In this document: positions 43,923 through 53,211 of the stretch, piece by piece
Layout of the letters: each line of letters opens with the position of its first letter
Numbering within the stretch: the first letter of the stretch is position 1
DNA from: Ruminococcus sp.
GTDB lineage: Bacteria; Bacillota; Clostridia; Oscillospirales; Ruminococcaceae
DNA length: 64,000 nucleotides
Assembly: GCA_015066935.1 (NCBI GenBank)
Contig: SVNK01000003.1
Location: 124,001-188,000 of the forward strand
Direction of reading: 5' to 3'
Notes under the pieces: model-generated
Told to the model about the DNA's origin: nothing
The model's input: the letters and a program-made list of their open reading frames with translations, nothing else
The model's database searches: none
Translations under genes and position numbers: made by a program

Positions 43923-45170
43923 ATGTACGAAAACAAGACTGATGAGCTTCCTGTAAAAGCCGTACTTGCCTGTGTTGATACTGGAGAGTTTGATGCAGAG
44001 GTTTCCATACGTGAGCTTGCCGAGCTTGCTTCAACGGCAGGGGCAGAGGTAGTCGGAACGATAATCCAGAAGAAAACCTCATATGACCCGGCAACGTGCA
44101 TGGGCAGCGGCAGACTTGAGGAGCTCAAAGAACAGCTCGGAACCCTTGAAGCTGAACTTGTTATTTTTGACCATGAGCTTACGGGAGTCCAGATACGAAA
44201 TATCGAGGACATTCTCGGAGTCAGGATAATCGACAGAACTACGCTGATTCTTGATATTTTTGCCCAGAGAGCAAGAACCAAGGAGGGTAAGCTTCAGGTA
44301 GAGCTTGCACAGCAGAAATACCGTCTGCCCAGACTTACGGGCATGGGAACTGCCTTGTCGAGACTCGGCGGCGGAATAGGTACGAGAGGTCCCGGTGAAA
44401 CGAAGCTTGAATCTGACAAAAGACACATCCGTAAGCGTATATCGTGTCTTGAGGAGGAACTTGAGGAACTGAAAAAACATCGTAATTTTTCACGTTCACG
44501 TAGAAAAAAGGACGGTGTTCTGTGTGCGGCGATAGTCGGCTATACGAACGTCGGCAAGTCAACGCTTCTGAATGCGCTGACAGATGCGGGTGTTCTTGCG
44601 GAAAACAAGCTTTTTGCGACTCTTGATATAACTTCACGTTCTATAGAACTGCCCGACGGAAGAAGTGTTATGCTTATTGATACTGTCGGACTTATCCGCA
44701 GACTTCCGCATAACCTTGTTGAAGCCTTCAAATCGACTCTTGAGGAGGCTGCAGCAGCTGATGTAATTCTGAATGTTCAGGATTTGTCGTCTCCCGAGCG
44801 TCGTCAGCAGGCAGAGGTTACCGAAAAGCTGCTTGATGAGCTTGGCTGCTGCGACATTCCGAAGATCAATGTGATGAACAAGTCGGATGCCGCTATTGAC
44901 CTCGATACAGTTTTTGAGGACGATTCTACGGTGATTGTGAGTGCTCTTCATCATGGAGGATTTGACCGTCTGCTTGACTGTATAGTGAAGAATCTGCCCG
45001 AAACAGCACGCCGTATGAAGCTTCTTGTCCCTTACGACAAATCTGCATTTATAGGCAGAGTCAGACTTGAGGGAAAGGTTTTTTCGGAGGAATATACTGC
45101 TGATGGAACGGAAATTGACGCTCTGGTAGATATAAAGCTTGTCAAAGAGGCACAGCAGTATCTCGTGTGA
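43923..45170 (+). CDS. hflX: Ribosome-associated GTPase HflX
   Basis: A 415-residue HflX, which rescues or splits stalled ribosomes. It has the N-terminal HflX domain (AELASTAGAEVVGTIIQKK, MGSGRLEELKEQL), the linker LPRLTGMGTALSRLGGGIGTRGPGETKLE-type Gly-rich motif, and the G domain: GYTNVGKSTLLNAL (G1), LFATLDITSR (G2), LIDTVGLIRRLP (G3) and INVMNKSD (G4). A short C-terminal beta domain follows. It lies 19 bp after hslO, consistent with a small stress operon with the methyltransferase. Confidence 0.95.
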   Translation: MYENKTDELPVKAVLACVDTGEFDAEVSIRELAELASTAGAEVVGTIIQKKTSYDPATCMGSGRLEELKEQLGTLEAELVIFDHELTGVQIRNIEDILGVRIIDRTTLILDIFAQRARTKEGKLQVELAQQKYRLPRLTGMGTALSRLGGGIGTRGPGETKLESDKRHIRKRISCLEEELEELKKHRNFSRSRRKKDGVLCAAIVGYTNVGKSTLLNALTDAGVLAENKLFATLDITSRSIELPDGRSVMLIDTVGLIRRLPHNLVEAFKSTLEEAAAADVILNVQDLSSPERRQQAEVTEKLLDELGCCDIPKINVMNKSDAAIDLDTVFEDDSTVIVSALHHGGFDRLLDCIVKNLPETARRMKLLVPYDKSAFIGRVRLEGKVFSEEYTADGTEIDALVDIKLVKEAQQYLV

Positions 45171-45182
45171 AATATTAATGAC

Positions 45183-45218
45183 GCCCTGAATTTGTTTGTT
45201 CAGGGCAATTTTGTTTTG
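45183..45218 (+). terminator. Terminator after hflX
   Basis: GCCCTGAA (45183-45190), loop TTTGTTTG, TTCAGGGC (45199-45206), then AATTTTGTTTT. Confidence 0.82.
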
Positions 45219-45308
45219 TAAATCGTTGATTTGTACAAAAAAAACTTACTATCTTACGATATATTAGCAAAAAATGATTGATTAAAAATAGTCTTAGCAA
45301 AAATCGAC

Positions 45309-45472
45309 TTGTGAAGTTCATAAAAATGTAATAAAATATCAATAGAAGCTTCAGAGTTGGGGAAACGTTGCATTAAGCATTGATGCTCTGAGGCGTAAGT
45401 AATTCATTATACAATTGGCAGAAAAAATCCGTTGGGTTTCCTCTGTCGGTTAATTTTAAAAGGAGGATTATT
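45309..45472 (+). promoter_or_regulatory. Promoter and structured leader of the xylanase gene
   Basis: TTGTGA (45309-45314), 17 bp, TAAAAT (45332-45337) gives a leader of about 130 nt. It folds around a 9-bp stem, GCTTCAGAG (45348-45356) with CTCTGAGGC (45386-45394), one G-U pair, with an inner GCAT/ATGC helix. The SD is AAGGAGG. The leader matches no riboswitch class I know. The AT-rich stretch 45219-45308 shows nothing. Confidence 0.55.
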
Positions 45473-48400
45473 ATGAAACTGAAAAGCAAGTTAAGCAAAT
45501 TAATTAGTGGATTTACTGCTGCAGTTATGTGCTTCACGATGCTTCCGAATGTTCCGACTTCTTCTGCGGCTAATGTAGGCGACAGACTCAGTGTTGGCAA
45601 CGGACAGAATCAGCACAAGGGTAACTGTGATGGCTACAGCTATGAAATCTGGCTTGACAGAACCGGCGGAAGCGGTACTATGACACTCGGAAAGGGTGCT
45701 ACATTCAAGGCTGAGTGGAGTGCAAGCGTTCCCAGCGGTAACTTCCTCGCTCGTCGTGGTCTGGACTTTGGTTCACAGAAGAAGGCTACAGATTACGAGT
45801 ACATTGGTATGGACTACGAGGCAGACTATCGTCAGACAGGAAGTAATCAGGGTAACTCTCGTCTCTGCGTATATGGTTGGTTCCAGAACAAGGGTGCAGC
45901 AGGCAATGTACCGCTTGTAGAGTACTACATCATCGAGGACTGGGTAGACTGGTGTCCTGATGGTAACGGTAAGATGGTTACTATTGACGGTGCACAGTAT
46001 AAGATTTTCTCACAGCAGCACACAGGTCCTTCGATCAACAGTAGCAATGAGACATTTATGCAGTATTTCTCAGTTCGTCAGTCAAAGAGAAAGTCCGGTC
46101 ACATCACTGTTTCCGACCACTTCAAGGCATGGGAACAGCAGGGCTGGGGCATTGGTAACCTCTATGAGGTTGCTCTTAATGCTGAAGGCTGGCAGAGCAG
46201 CGGTGTTGCAGACATCAAAATGCTCGACGTTTATACTAAAGATGATGGTAGAACAACTGCATCTACAACAACTGAACCTCCTGTTGAGCCCGATGCAAAC
46301 GGCAACTATTTCTATGATACTTTTGAATCTGATTTAGGTGGCTGGGTCGGCAGAGGTTCTGCTTCAGTAGCAGCTAACTCTAAGAACTACTATGATGGCG
46401 GTAAATCTCTCTACGTATCAGGCAGAGAAGACAACTGGCACGGTGTTGAGATGCCTCTCAGTACTTCAACATTCGTTCCCGGTAAGTCATACAGCTTCAG
46501 CACAGGTGTTCTTCAGAGAAGCGGAAGCTCCGCAGAGATGAAGATGACTCTCCAGTACACAGATTCTTCAGGCGAGGAGAAGTACGATGAGGTTGCATTA
46601 GCAACAGCTTCGAGCGGCAAGTGGACAAAGCTTGAGAATACAGCTTACACAATTCCTTCAGGTGCTTCAAATCTCAGACTTTACGTTGAGTGTACCGACA
46701 GCCTCACAGATTTCTATATCGATGAAGCAAGAGGCGCAAAGAGCGGTGTTACATCATCCGTAACAAACGGCGGCGGTACTGTTGAGGAAGGTCCTGTTTC
46801 TGATCCTGATCCTGATCCTGATCCTGCAACAAGCGATTCTTTCAGAGGCAAGTTCGGTCACCTCTTCAAGATGGGTACATCTGTAAGCCCCAACGAGCTT
46901 AGCAATTCAACAGCTCAGGCATTCATCAAGAAGCACTTCAACTCAATCACTCCCGAAAATGCTCTCAAGCCTGATTCAATCATCGACCAGTCAGCTTGTC
47001 AGCAGAGAGGTAATAATGTTAATACACAGATTAACCTTAGCAGTGCAGCTTCAACACTTAAGTTCTGTGAGCAGAACGGTATAGGTGTTCGTGGTCATAC
47101 CTTCGTATGGTACAGCCAGACTCCTGACTGGTTCTTCCGTGAGAACTTCTCAGGAAATGGTAATTACGTTTCAACTCAGATAATGGATCAGCGTCTTGAA
47201 AGCATGATCAAGAATACATTTGCAGCTATCAAGTCACAGTATCCTAACCTTAACCTTTACGCATACGACGTATGTAACGAGCTCTTCCTCAACGATGGCG
47301 GCGGACTCCGTCCTGCAAGCAATTCCAACTGGGTAAGAATTTACGGCGATGACAGCTTTGTTATCAAGGCATTTGAGTATGCAAGAAAGTATGCTCCTGC
47401 TGGATGTAAGCTTTACATCAACGATTATAACGAGTATATCGGTGCAAAGACAAACGATATCTACAATATGGCTATGAAGCTCAAGGAAAAAGGCCTTATC
47501 GACGGTATCGGTATGCAGTCTCACCTTGCTACAAACTATCCCAGCGCTTCTGATTACGAGACAGCTCTTAAGAAGTTCATCAGCACAGGTCTTGAAGTTT
47601 CAATCACAGAGCTTGATATCGAAACAAAGGGTAATGACAGTGCTCGTGCACAGTTCTATGAGAACATCTTTAAGCTTGCTGTAAAGTATGCTGACAACAT
47701 TCCTTCATTCACACTTTGGGGAACACATGACGACATCAGCTGGAGAAGAAGTGAAACACCTCTTCCTTTCGGCAGCAATTATCAGCCCAAGACTGATTTT
47801 GAGAAGATAATGAACGTTTCTGTTCCTACAGGTACAACAACAACTACTACAACTACATCAACAACTACTACTACATCAACAACTTCAACCACAGTTCCTG
47901 ATGTTACTGTATCTAAGTACGGTGATTCAAACTGTGATGGTAAGGTTAATCTCGCTGACGCTGTACTTATCATGCAGCACAAGGCTAATCCCAGCAAGTA
48001 CACTATGACAGAGCAGGGTCTTGCTAATGCAGACGTTTACAATGTAGGCGATGGCGTTACAAACTCTGATGCTCTTTCAATTCAGAAGTATATGCTTAAT
48101 CTTATTACAAAGTTGCCCGAAAGTTTTTCGGGCAACTCCTCTACTAAGACTACAACAAAAACTACAACCACAACTACAAGAACAACTACAGTTACAGTTG
48201 CTTCTGTAAATCTTTCTGCTTCATTCAGCAGTGGTGTAAATGGTTTTGAGTCCAGAGGTTCTGCATCTCTTGATCTCGAGAAGGACAGCTATTATTCAGC
48301 AGGCGGCTCTCTTAAGGTTTCCGGCAGAGGAGACACATGGCAGGGTGCTGCAATTTCCCTTCCTTCCGATATCAAGGCAGGCGGCACATACAGCTTCAGT

Positions 48401-49330
48401 GCTGCAGTAATGCAGGCAAGCGGTTCTGCGCAGGATGCACAGATCACACTTCAGTACAATGATTCAACAGGTACAGAGTGCTACGAGGCAATCGCAAGTG
48501 CTTCTCTTGCAAACAAGACATGGACAAAGCTTGAGAACACAGCATTTACAATTCCTGCAGGTGCTACAGATCTTCTTATGTATGTAGAGCTTACAGGTTC
48601 AACAGCAGATTATTATCTTGACGATGTACTCATTTCAAATGAGGGCACAAAGTCATCAGTAGTTACAGGTCAGGGCGTAGTTGGTGAGATCAAGACTCCT
48701 GAGATTGATGTTGATCCTTCAAAGCCTATGATCGCTATCAGCTTCGATGACGGTACAGATGCCAACGGTAAGAGAATCATTGATGCTCTTGCAAAGGAAG
48801 GCTTTACAGCAACGTTCTTCTATGTTGGTAACTGGATTGATGACGAGAGTCAGGTTAGATATGCACATGAAAAGGGTATGGAAATTGCTAACCATACAAC
48901 TTCACACCCCTACCTCACGCAGAAGTCAGCTTCTGAAATCCGCAGCGAATATGATCAGTGCTACAACAAGCTCAAGAGCATAATCGGTACAGAACCTTCA
49001 AAGCTTCTCAGACTTCCTTACCTCGCAAGCAATTCAACTGTAACATCAACTCTTTATGATGTTCCTATGATTACTTGTGCAATCGATACAGAAGACTGGA
49101 ACAATGCATCCAAGGATCAGATTGTTAACAAGGTTAAGCAGGCAATGTCCAATGGCACAGGTGACGGTGCAATCGTACTTTGTCACGAGACATATTCTAC
49201 AACAGCTGCTGCTATCGAGGAGCTCGCTCCTTATTGTAAGGCACAGGGCTGGCAGATTGTAAGCATCTCTGAAATGTTCGCAGCTAAGGGCAAGTCTCTT
49301 AACGGCGGTCAGATCTACACAAGAGCATAA
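45473..49330 (+). CDS. Cellulosomal xylanase/esterase GH11-CBM22-GH10-dockerin-CBM22-CE4
   Basis: A 1285-residue secreted multi-enzyme. Order: signal peptide (1 to about 33); GH11 xylanase (about 35-260; nucleophile E150 in PLVEYYIIEDW, acid/base E238 in NAEGWQSSG); CBM22 (about 282-425); Asp-Pro linker; GH10 xylanase (about 456-783; acid/base E603 in DVCNELF, nucleophile E713 in SITELDIE); Thr linker; dockerin (about 814-885; calcium loops beginning D818 and near NADVYNVGDGVTNSDAL); Thr linker; second CBM22 (about 910-1056); CE4 polysaccharide deacetylase/acetylxylan esterase (about 1085-1280; D1092-D1093 in SFDDG, H1141 and H1145 in HTTSHP, RLPY, LCHE). It should dock on a scaffoldin cohesin and attack acetylated xylan. 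The architecture matches R. flavefaciens cellulosomal enzymes. Confidence 0.96.
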   Translation: MKLKSKLSKLISGFTAAVMCFTMLPNVPTSSAANVGDRLSVGNGQNQHKGNCDGYSYEIWLDRTGGSGTMTLGKGATFKAEWSASVPSGNFLARRGLDFGSQKKATDYEYIGMDYEADYRQTGSNQGNSRLCVYGWFQNKGAAGNVPLVEYYIIEDWVDWCPDGNGKMVTIDGAQYKIFSQQHTGPSINSSNETFMQYFSVRQSKRKSGHITVSDHFKAWEQQGWGIGNLYEVALNAEGWQSSGVADIKMLDVYTKDDGRTTASTTTEPPVEPDANGNYFYDTFESDLGGWVGRGSASVAANSKNYYDGGKSLYVSGREDNWHGVEMPLSTSTFVPGKSYSFSTGVLQRSGSSAEMKMTLQYTDSSGEEKYDEVALATASSGKWTKLENTAYTIPSGASNLRLYVECTDSLTDFYIDEARGAKSGVTSSVTNGGGTVEEGPVSDPDPDPDPATSDSFRGKFGHLFKMGTSVSPNELSNSTAQAFIKKHFNSITPENALKPDSIIDQSACQQRGNNVNTQINLSSAASTLKFCEQNGIGVRGHTFVWYSQTPDWFFRENFSGNGNYVSTQIMDQRLESMIKNTFAAIKSQYPNLNLYAYDVCNELFLNDGGGLRPASNSNWVRIYGDDSFVIKAFEYARKYAPAGCKLYINDYNEYIGAKTNDIYNMAMKLKEKGLIDGIGMQSHLATNYPSASDYETALKKFISTGLEVSITELDIETKGNDSARAQFYENIFKLAVKYADNIPSFTLWGTHDDISWRRSETPLPFGSNYQPKTDFEKIMNVSVPTGTTTTTTTTSTTTTTSTTSTTVPDVTVSKYGDSNCDGKVNLADAVLIMQHKANPSKYTMTEQGLANADVYNVGDGVTNSDALSIQKYMLNLITKLPESFSGNSSTKTTTKTTTTTTRTTTVTVASVNLSASFSSGVNGFESRGSASLDLEKDSYYSAGGSLKVSGRGDTWQGAAISLPSDIKAGGTYSFSAAVMQASGSAQDAQITLQYNDSTGTECYEAIASASLANKTWTKLENTAFTIPAGATDLLMYVELTGSTADYYLDDVLISNEGTKSSVVTGQGVVGEIKTPEIDVDPSKPMIAISFDDGTDANGKRIIDALAKEGFTATFFYVGNWIDDESQVRYAHEKGMEIANHTTSHPYLTQKSASEIRSEYDQCYNKLKSIIGTEPSKLLRLPYLASNSTVTSTLYDVPMITCAIDTEDWNNASKDQIVNKVKQAMSNGTGDGAIVLCHETYSTTAAAIEELAPYCKAQGWQIVSISEMFAAKGKSLNGGQIYTRA

Positions 49331-49370
49331 TCTGATTTAATTTAGCTTTCTCCAATTTTAATATCCCCTG

Positions 49371-49410
49371 AAGGGCAGTCGGTTTATATCGGCTGCCTTT
49401 TCACTTTTTT
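49371..49410 (+). terminator. Terminator of the xylanase gene
   Basis: AAGGGCAGTCGG, loop TTTATAT, CGGCTGCCTTTT with G-U pairs, then a further T run. Confidence 0.75.
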
Positions 49411-49499
49411 GCGATGTTTAAATTACACAAAAATTGCTCTCGGAATCAAGCTGAAATGCAAAAAAACTGTTCAAATTAAACAAAGTTTACTGTATTCTC

Positions 49500-49528
49500 T
49501 TTACAAAATTCGAAAATAGTCATATAAT
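49500..49528 (+). promoter_or_regulatory. Sigma-A promoter of the AraC-type gene
   Basis: TTTACA (49500-49505), 17 bp, TATAAT (49523-49528). The leader is about 80 nt. Confidence 0.8.
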
Positions 49529-49615
49529 ATTATTACAGAGGAACACAAATACAATAGGTTTTTGGTTAGTTCTGCATACACTTTATGTTTCGTTTGTGTA
49601 TTTAGAGGGGATATT

Positions 49616-50476
49616 ATGATTAAAAATTTATCAGGAGATTTTGAAACAGTTGAATACGATGAGCAAAAGTATTCCATGCTCTATGACAATGTGGAAACAG
49701 AGGCTTATCCTGTCCATTGGCACAATGCTGTCGAAATAATTATGCCTTTAAAAAATGATTATACTGTGAATGTGGGCGGAGTTGACTACAATATTCATGA
49801 GAATGATGTTCTTGTAATTCCTCCGGGAGAGCTTCATAGTATGCCTGCAATTCCGGGAAGAAGACTGATTTTTCAGTTTGATAATCGTTTTCTTGGCGAT
49901 GTTTCGGTGCTTGAGCCGATTATGCGTGGACTGAATACACCTGTTCTGATCAATAGTGAACTTAACAAGGAACTTCATATTGTTGCAAAAAAGGTAATGA
50001 CGGAGATACACTCGCTTTATAGAATTAAGCATGAAATCACTGATATAAAGATTTACATTCATTTAATAAAACTTTTTATGGCAATGAAGGAATTCCGTCT
50101 TGAACAGCATAAGATACTTCTTGATTGTGATGATGCTACAATAAGTGAGTATACTGAGAAATTCGGTACTGTTTTCCAGTATATAGATGAGAATTATATG
50201 TATGATATTTCTCTTGACGAGCTTGCTTACGTTGCGGGATACAGTAAATACCATTTCTCACGTATATTCAGACAGTATAACTCGATGTCATATCTTCAGT
50301 ACATAAATGCAAGGCGTACCAAAGCAGCCGAGGTTCTGCTGCTTGACCCGAATATGCCTGTAACTGAAGTTGCTATGCGTTCAGGATTTAAAAGCCTTAC
50401 AACTTTCAACAGAATCTTCAAGGAAATCAAGCATTGTACGCCTACTGATTTCAAAAAGCTTTATGCCATGCGTTAA
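49616..50476 (+). CDS. AraC-family transcriptional regulator
   Basis: A 286-residue regulator. The N-terminal cupin-like sensor has YPVHWHNAVEIIMPLKNDYT and DVLVIPPGELHSMPA (residues about 28-80). The C-terminal double HTH is YMYDISLDELAYVAGYSKYH, FSRIFRQYNSMSYLQYINAR and MPVTEVAMRSGFKSLTTFNR (about 185-275). The frame extends upstream to a TTG at 49562, but AGAGGGG before the ATG at 49616 fixes the start. Members of this type respond to sugars or xylo-oligosaccharides, and the gene follows the xylanase in the same direction, so control of xylan genes is a reasonable inference. Confidence 0.92.
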   Translation: MIKNLSGDFETVEYDEQKYSMLYDNVETEAYPVHWHNAVEIIMPLKNDYTVNVGGVDYNIHENDVLVIPPGELHSMPAIPGRRLIFQFDNRFLGDVSVLEPIMRGLNTPVLINSELNKELHIVAKKVMTEIHSLYRIKHEITDIKIYIHLIKLFMAMKEFRLEQHKILLDCDDATISEYTEKFGTVFQYIDENYMYDISLDELAYVAGYSKYHFSRIFRQYNSMSYLQYINARRTKAAEVLLLDPNMPVTEVAMRSGFKSLTTFNRIFKEIKHCTPTDFKKLYAMR

Positions 50477-50490
50477 ATCTTACATACTAT

Positions 50491-50524
50491 GGGCTGTTTA
50501 AAGAAAGCAGCCCTTTTCTTTTTT
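50491..50524 (+). terminator. Terminator after the AraC-type gene
   Basis: GGGCTG (50491-50496), an 11-nt loop, CAGCCC (50508-50513), then TTTTCTTTTTT. Confidence 0.82.
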
Positions 50525-50528
50525 AAAA

Positions 50529-50558
50529 TTGACCAAATGTGACTTTCTGACGTGTTAT
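50529..50558 (+). promoter_or_regulatory. Candidate promoter of the ECF sigma operon
   Basis: TTGACC (50529-50534), 18 bp, TGTTAT (50553-50558), 20 bp before the start of the sigma gene. It may be sigma-A dependent; a self-recognised ECF promoter cannot be excluded. Confidence 0.45.
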
Positions 50559-50578
50559 GGGTGAAAGGAGTTGATTAA

Positions 50579-51052
50579 ATGCAATCTATCGACTGTGTAC
50601 GCGCGGCAGTCTGTAATTATGGAGATATGCTTTATCGACTTTGTTTTGTAATGCTGCGTAATACCGCTGATGCCGAAGATGCAGTTCAGGAGACATTTAT
50701 TGCATATACGACGAAGTCTCCTGTCTTTAGTGATAAAGAGCATGAGAAAGCGTGGCTTCTTAAAGTTGCGTCGAATAAATGTCGTGATATCCTCCGATTC
50801 AGAAATCGTCATCAGCTGACAGAACTGTCTGGGCTTGAAGCGGTTGTTCAGGACGATGAAAGTTCACACATTCATGAAGCACTTATGGAACTCCCCGAAA
50901 AATTCAGACTCGTACTCACACTTTATTATATTGACGAATACAAGGTCAAAGAAATTGCAGAAATCATCAAAAAGACACCGTCTGCTGTCAAAATGCGGCT
51001 TCAGAAGGGTCGTAAACTGCTTGAAGAGAAATATCGAAAGGAGTATATGTAG
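50579..51052 (+). CDS. ECF-type RNA polymerase sigma factor
   Basis: A 157-residue sigma-70 family protein with only regions 2 and 4. Region 2: MLYRLCFVMLRNTADAEDAV, QETFIAYTTKSPVFSDKEHE and AWLLKVASNKCRDILR. Region 4: LPEKFRLVLTLYYIDEYKVK, EIAEIIKKTPSAVKMRLQKG with the recognition helix. GAAAGGAG precedes the ATG. Its stop lies 1 bp before the start of a membrane-spanning gene in the usual anti-sigma position. In cellulosomal clostridia such pairs sense polysaccharides or envelope stress; which applies here is unknown. Confidence 0.93.
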   Translation: MQSIDCVRAAVCNYGDMLYRLCFVMLRNTADAEDAVQETFIAYTTKSPVFSDKEHEKAWLLKVASNKCRDILRFRNRHQLTELSGLEAVVQDDESSHIHEALMELPEKFRLVLTLYYIDEYKVKEIAEIIKKTPSAVKMRLQKGRKLLEEKYRKEYM

Positions 51053-51053
51053 T

Positions 51054-53099
51054 ATGGATGAAAAGAAAGTTAAAGATTCAATAGATGAAATAAGCCTGTC
51101 TGAAGATGCACGCAATCGTATTATACAGAATTGTGCGATTATTGTCGAAGCCGAAAACGAGGGAGAGGTTACTGAATATACTTACAGCAAAGCAAATACA
51201 CTATCTCATCGTTTTGCGGGACTTGCAATAGGTGCTGCTGCATGTGCAATTATTGTGTGTGGTACCGGAGCTGCTGTAAAAATGATGAATAAACCGTCAG
51301 CAGACAGCGTTGTTGAATCGCAGACAGTATCGTCATCACATTCAGTTGCGGAGACTACAGAAACTCTGGAGCCACCTAAGACATTTGAAAATCTCAAGCC
51401 TGAGATCATAGAGCTTACACGCTCAACAAGGGATGTTGGTAAATTCCTTGAGGCAGCTTGTAATAAGTTCGGTGTCGGCTTTATAGAGAAAGACTATGTG
51501 CCTTATAACATCACCCCTAGGGAAATAACTGAAAAGTACGGTTTTTCTGTTTTCAAGTACGGAGAATTTGATCAGGCATATCTTTTCTATCGCGGAGATG
51601 TCCGTGGTATTGGAGAGTCAGCAGGTGGGTATGGCATTTCTTCCATGGCAGTTGCTGATATTAACGGTGACAAATATCCTGAAATTTACTATAATGAATC
51701 ACATGGATTTGGTTCATACTTATCAGGCGTTAGCTATATTGATTTGAATGGGGCTAATGAACCCGATGTACTTTGTCGTTCGATTAATGGTTTAGAATTC
51801 CTCTTTTCTGTTGAAGGAGATACGCTGAATGTTTTTGGCGGAAGTGTCAGCAAAGCAGGAGAAAACTCAGATTATGAGTATACTTATCATAACCTGTACG
51901 GGCAAATCCGAAAGTATAAAAACGGTGATATATTAATATACAGAAATGAGAACGATAAACAGAACCTTTTTGCTGAATATAAACCTGATTTTTATAAAAA
52001 CAATTCCGTTATAAGAAATAGTGCAGCTTTGAATGGGAAGAAATATACTCTGTCGGAAGAAGATTACAGGGAGATTGATGAAATTCTTGTTGAGCAGTCA
52101 AATAATCATACTCTGGCAGAGGCACCACGTGGATATCATATAAAAGATTCTGTTATACGTCCCTCTGAGCCGTATATTACTTTAAGTGACGGTGCAAAGA
52201 GTCTTTGTTTTTATGAAATTGAAGGTGTTCACTATATAAATATTGTTGAATTAATAACGCCCAATATGCTGAATTACTGGTTCATGCTTCCTGAGGAAAG
52301 CGATGTTCCCGACAGAATCAAGGAGATTATAACGCAGGGGCAGGAATACAATGAAGGGAATGTTTTCGGAAAGGACTTCCCGAAATTTGCTGAGATTTAC
52401 CATCAGTTCCCCGACGTTGAGATAAAATGTGTTTCAGCCGTTCCGAATCTTACAATGTCTGATTTTGTAGCAATTGACAGTATAATTGAGAGTTATGGTT
52501 CAGGTATCATGCCGACAGAATCGGTAAAGTTTCCGGATGGTGTTTCACCGAGAGAGTCGCTATCATTCATAACTGATTACTATGAAATCTGGTTTTATGA
52601 CATTATCGGTGAAGACGATGTTATAAAAACTGTCATAAAAAAAGACGGTAACAATACTGAAAAATGGTTCAGGGTGTATTATGAGGAAGATAACGAGATA
52701 GATTTAATAGACAGGCTTGTTACCGTCATAATCAATACTAATGAGGACGCTGAATATGCGTCAATTAATATCACCCCACTTATTTTTTCAGATTTCAGCG
52801 TAAAGTATCTGGATAAGGAACAAAAGACAAATGAAATACCTATGGACGATGATTCACGCACAGGAATAAGAAACACTATCACGTCGGAGTGCAGATTTAC
52901 CAGAATTATAGAGGCTGAGTTTATGCCGCAGGATGATGTGGAAGTGTACACGCTATGGTGTGATGGAGAGGTTATTGAACTGAGTCGCAGCGGTAAGGCA
53001 CGTTACACAACAAAGGAGGGCAGGGTATATCATTACACTTATGAAAGTAAGTGTGATGACCTTGTGGCAGAACTTTTGTCGTACAAATCACAACAGTAA
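51054..53099 (+). CDS. Putative membrane anti-sigma factor with large extracellular domain
   Basis: A 681-residue type II membrane protein. Residues 1-53 are cytoplasmic and acidic, 54-77 form one membrane helix (FAGLAIGAAACAIIVCGTG), and about 600 residues lie outside. The outer part has acidic repeats like FG-GAP or calcium loops (DINGDKYPEIYYN, DLNGANEPDVLC, ESHGFGSYLSG) and a long beta-rich C-terminal half without recognised domains. The frame reaches back to 50835 inside the sigma gene; AAAGGAG ten bases before the ATG at 51054 fixes the start. Position directly after the sigma gene and the one-helix topology point to an anti-sigma/sensor; the N-terminus shows no canonical zinc anti-sigma motif. 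Confidence 0.75.
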   Translation: MDEKKVKDSIDEISLSEDARNRIIQNCAIIVEAENEGEVTEYTYSKANTLSHRFAGLAIGAAACAIIVCGTGAAVKMMNKPSADSVVESQTVSSSHSVAETTETLEPPKTFENLKPEIIELTRSTRDVGKFLEAACNKFGVGFIEKDYVPYNITPREITEKYGFSVFKYGEFDQAYLFYRGDVRGIGESAGGYGISSMAVADINGDKYPEIYYNESHGFGSYLSGVSYIDLNGANEPDVLCRSINGLEFLFSVEGDTLNVFGGSVSKAGENSDYEYTYHNLYGQIRKYKNGDILIYRNENDKQNLFAEYKPDFYKNNSVIRNSAALNGKKYTLSEEDYREIDEILVEQSNNHTLAEAPRGYHIKDSVIRPSEPYITLSDGAKSLCFYEIEGVHYINIVELITPNMLNYWFMLPEESDVPDRIKEIITQGQEYNEGNVFGKDFPKFAEIYHQFPDVEIKCVSAVPNLTMSDFVAIDSIIESYGSGIMPTESVKFPDGVSPRESLSFITDYYEIWFYDIIGEDDVIKTVIKKDGNNTEKWFRVYYEEDNEIDLIDRLVTVIINTNEDAEYASINITPLIFSDFSVKYLDKEQKTNEIPMDDDSRTGIRNTITSECRFTRIIEAEFMPQDDVEVYTLWCDGEVIELSRSGKARYTTKEGRVYHYTYESKCDDLVAELLSYKSQQ

Positions 53100-53109
53100 C
53101 AAATAATTG

Positions 53110-53147
53110 CTCCGAGGAGTCCGTAAATGGATTCTTCGGAGTTTTTT
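53110..53147 (+). terminator. Terminator of the sigma/anti-sigma operon
   Basis: CTCCGAGGAGTCC, loop GTAAAT, GGATTCTTCGGAG (one mismatch), then TTTTTT. A second small dyad, ATATTTGTCC-CTTTTC-GGACATAT (53153-53176), lies just downstream in front of the Ca2+-ATPase and could be an operator. Confidence 0.78.
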
Positions 53148-53211
53148 ATGGTATATTTGTCCCTTTTCGGACATATCCTTTAATGAAAAAGTTCACGAAA
53201 GGGTGTTTAAA

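Noticed and set aside
50835-51053. N-terminal extension of the putative anti-sigma factor into the sigma gene
   Set aside because: The SD AAAGGAG and the normal sigma/anti-sigma junction support a start at 51054.
53107-53211. Upstream extension of the Ca2+-ATPase
   Set aside because: It crosses a terminator hairpin; the SD supports the start at 53212.
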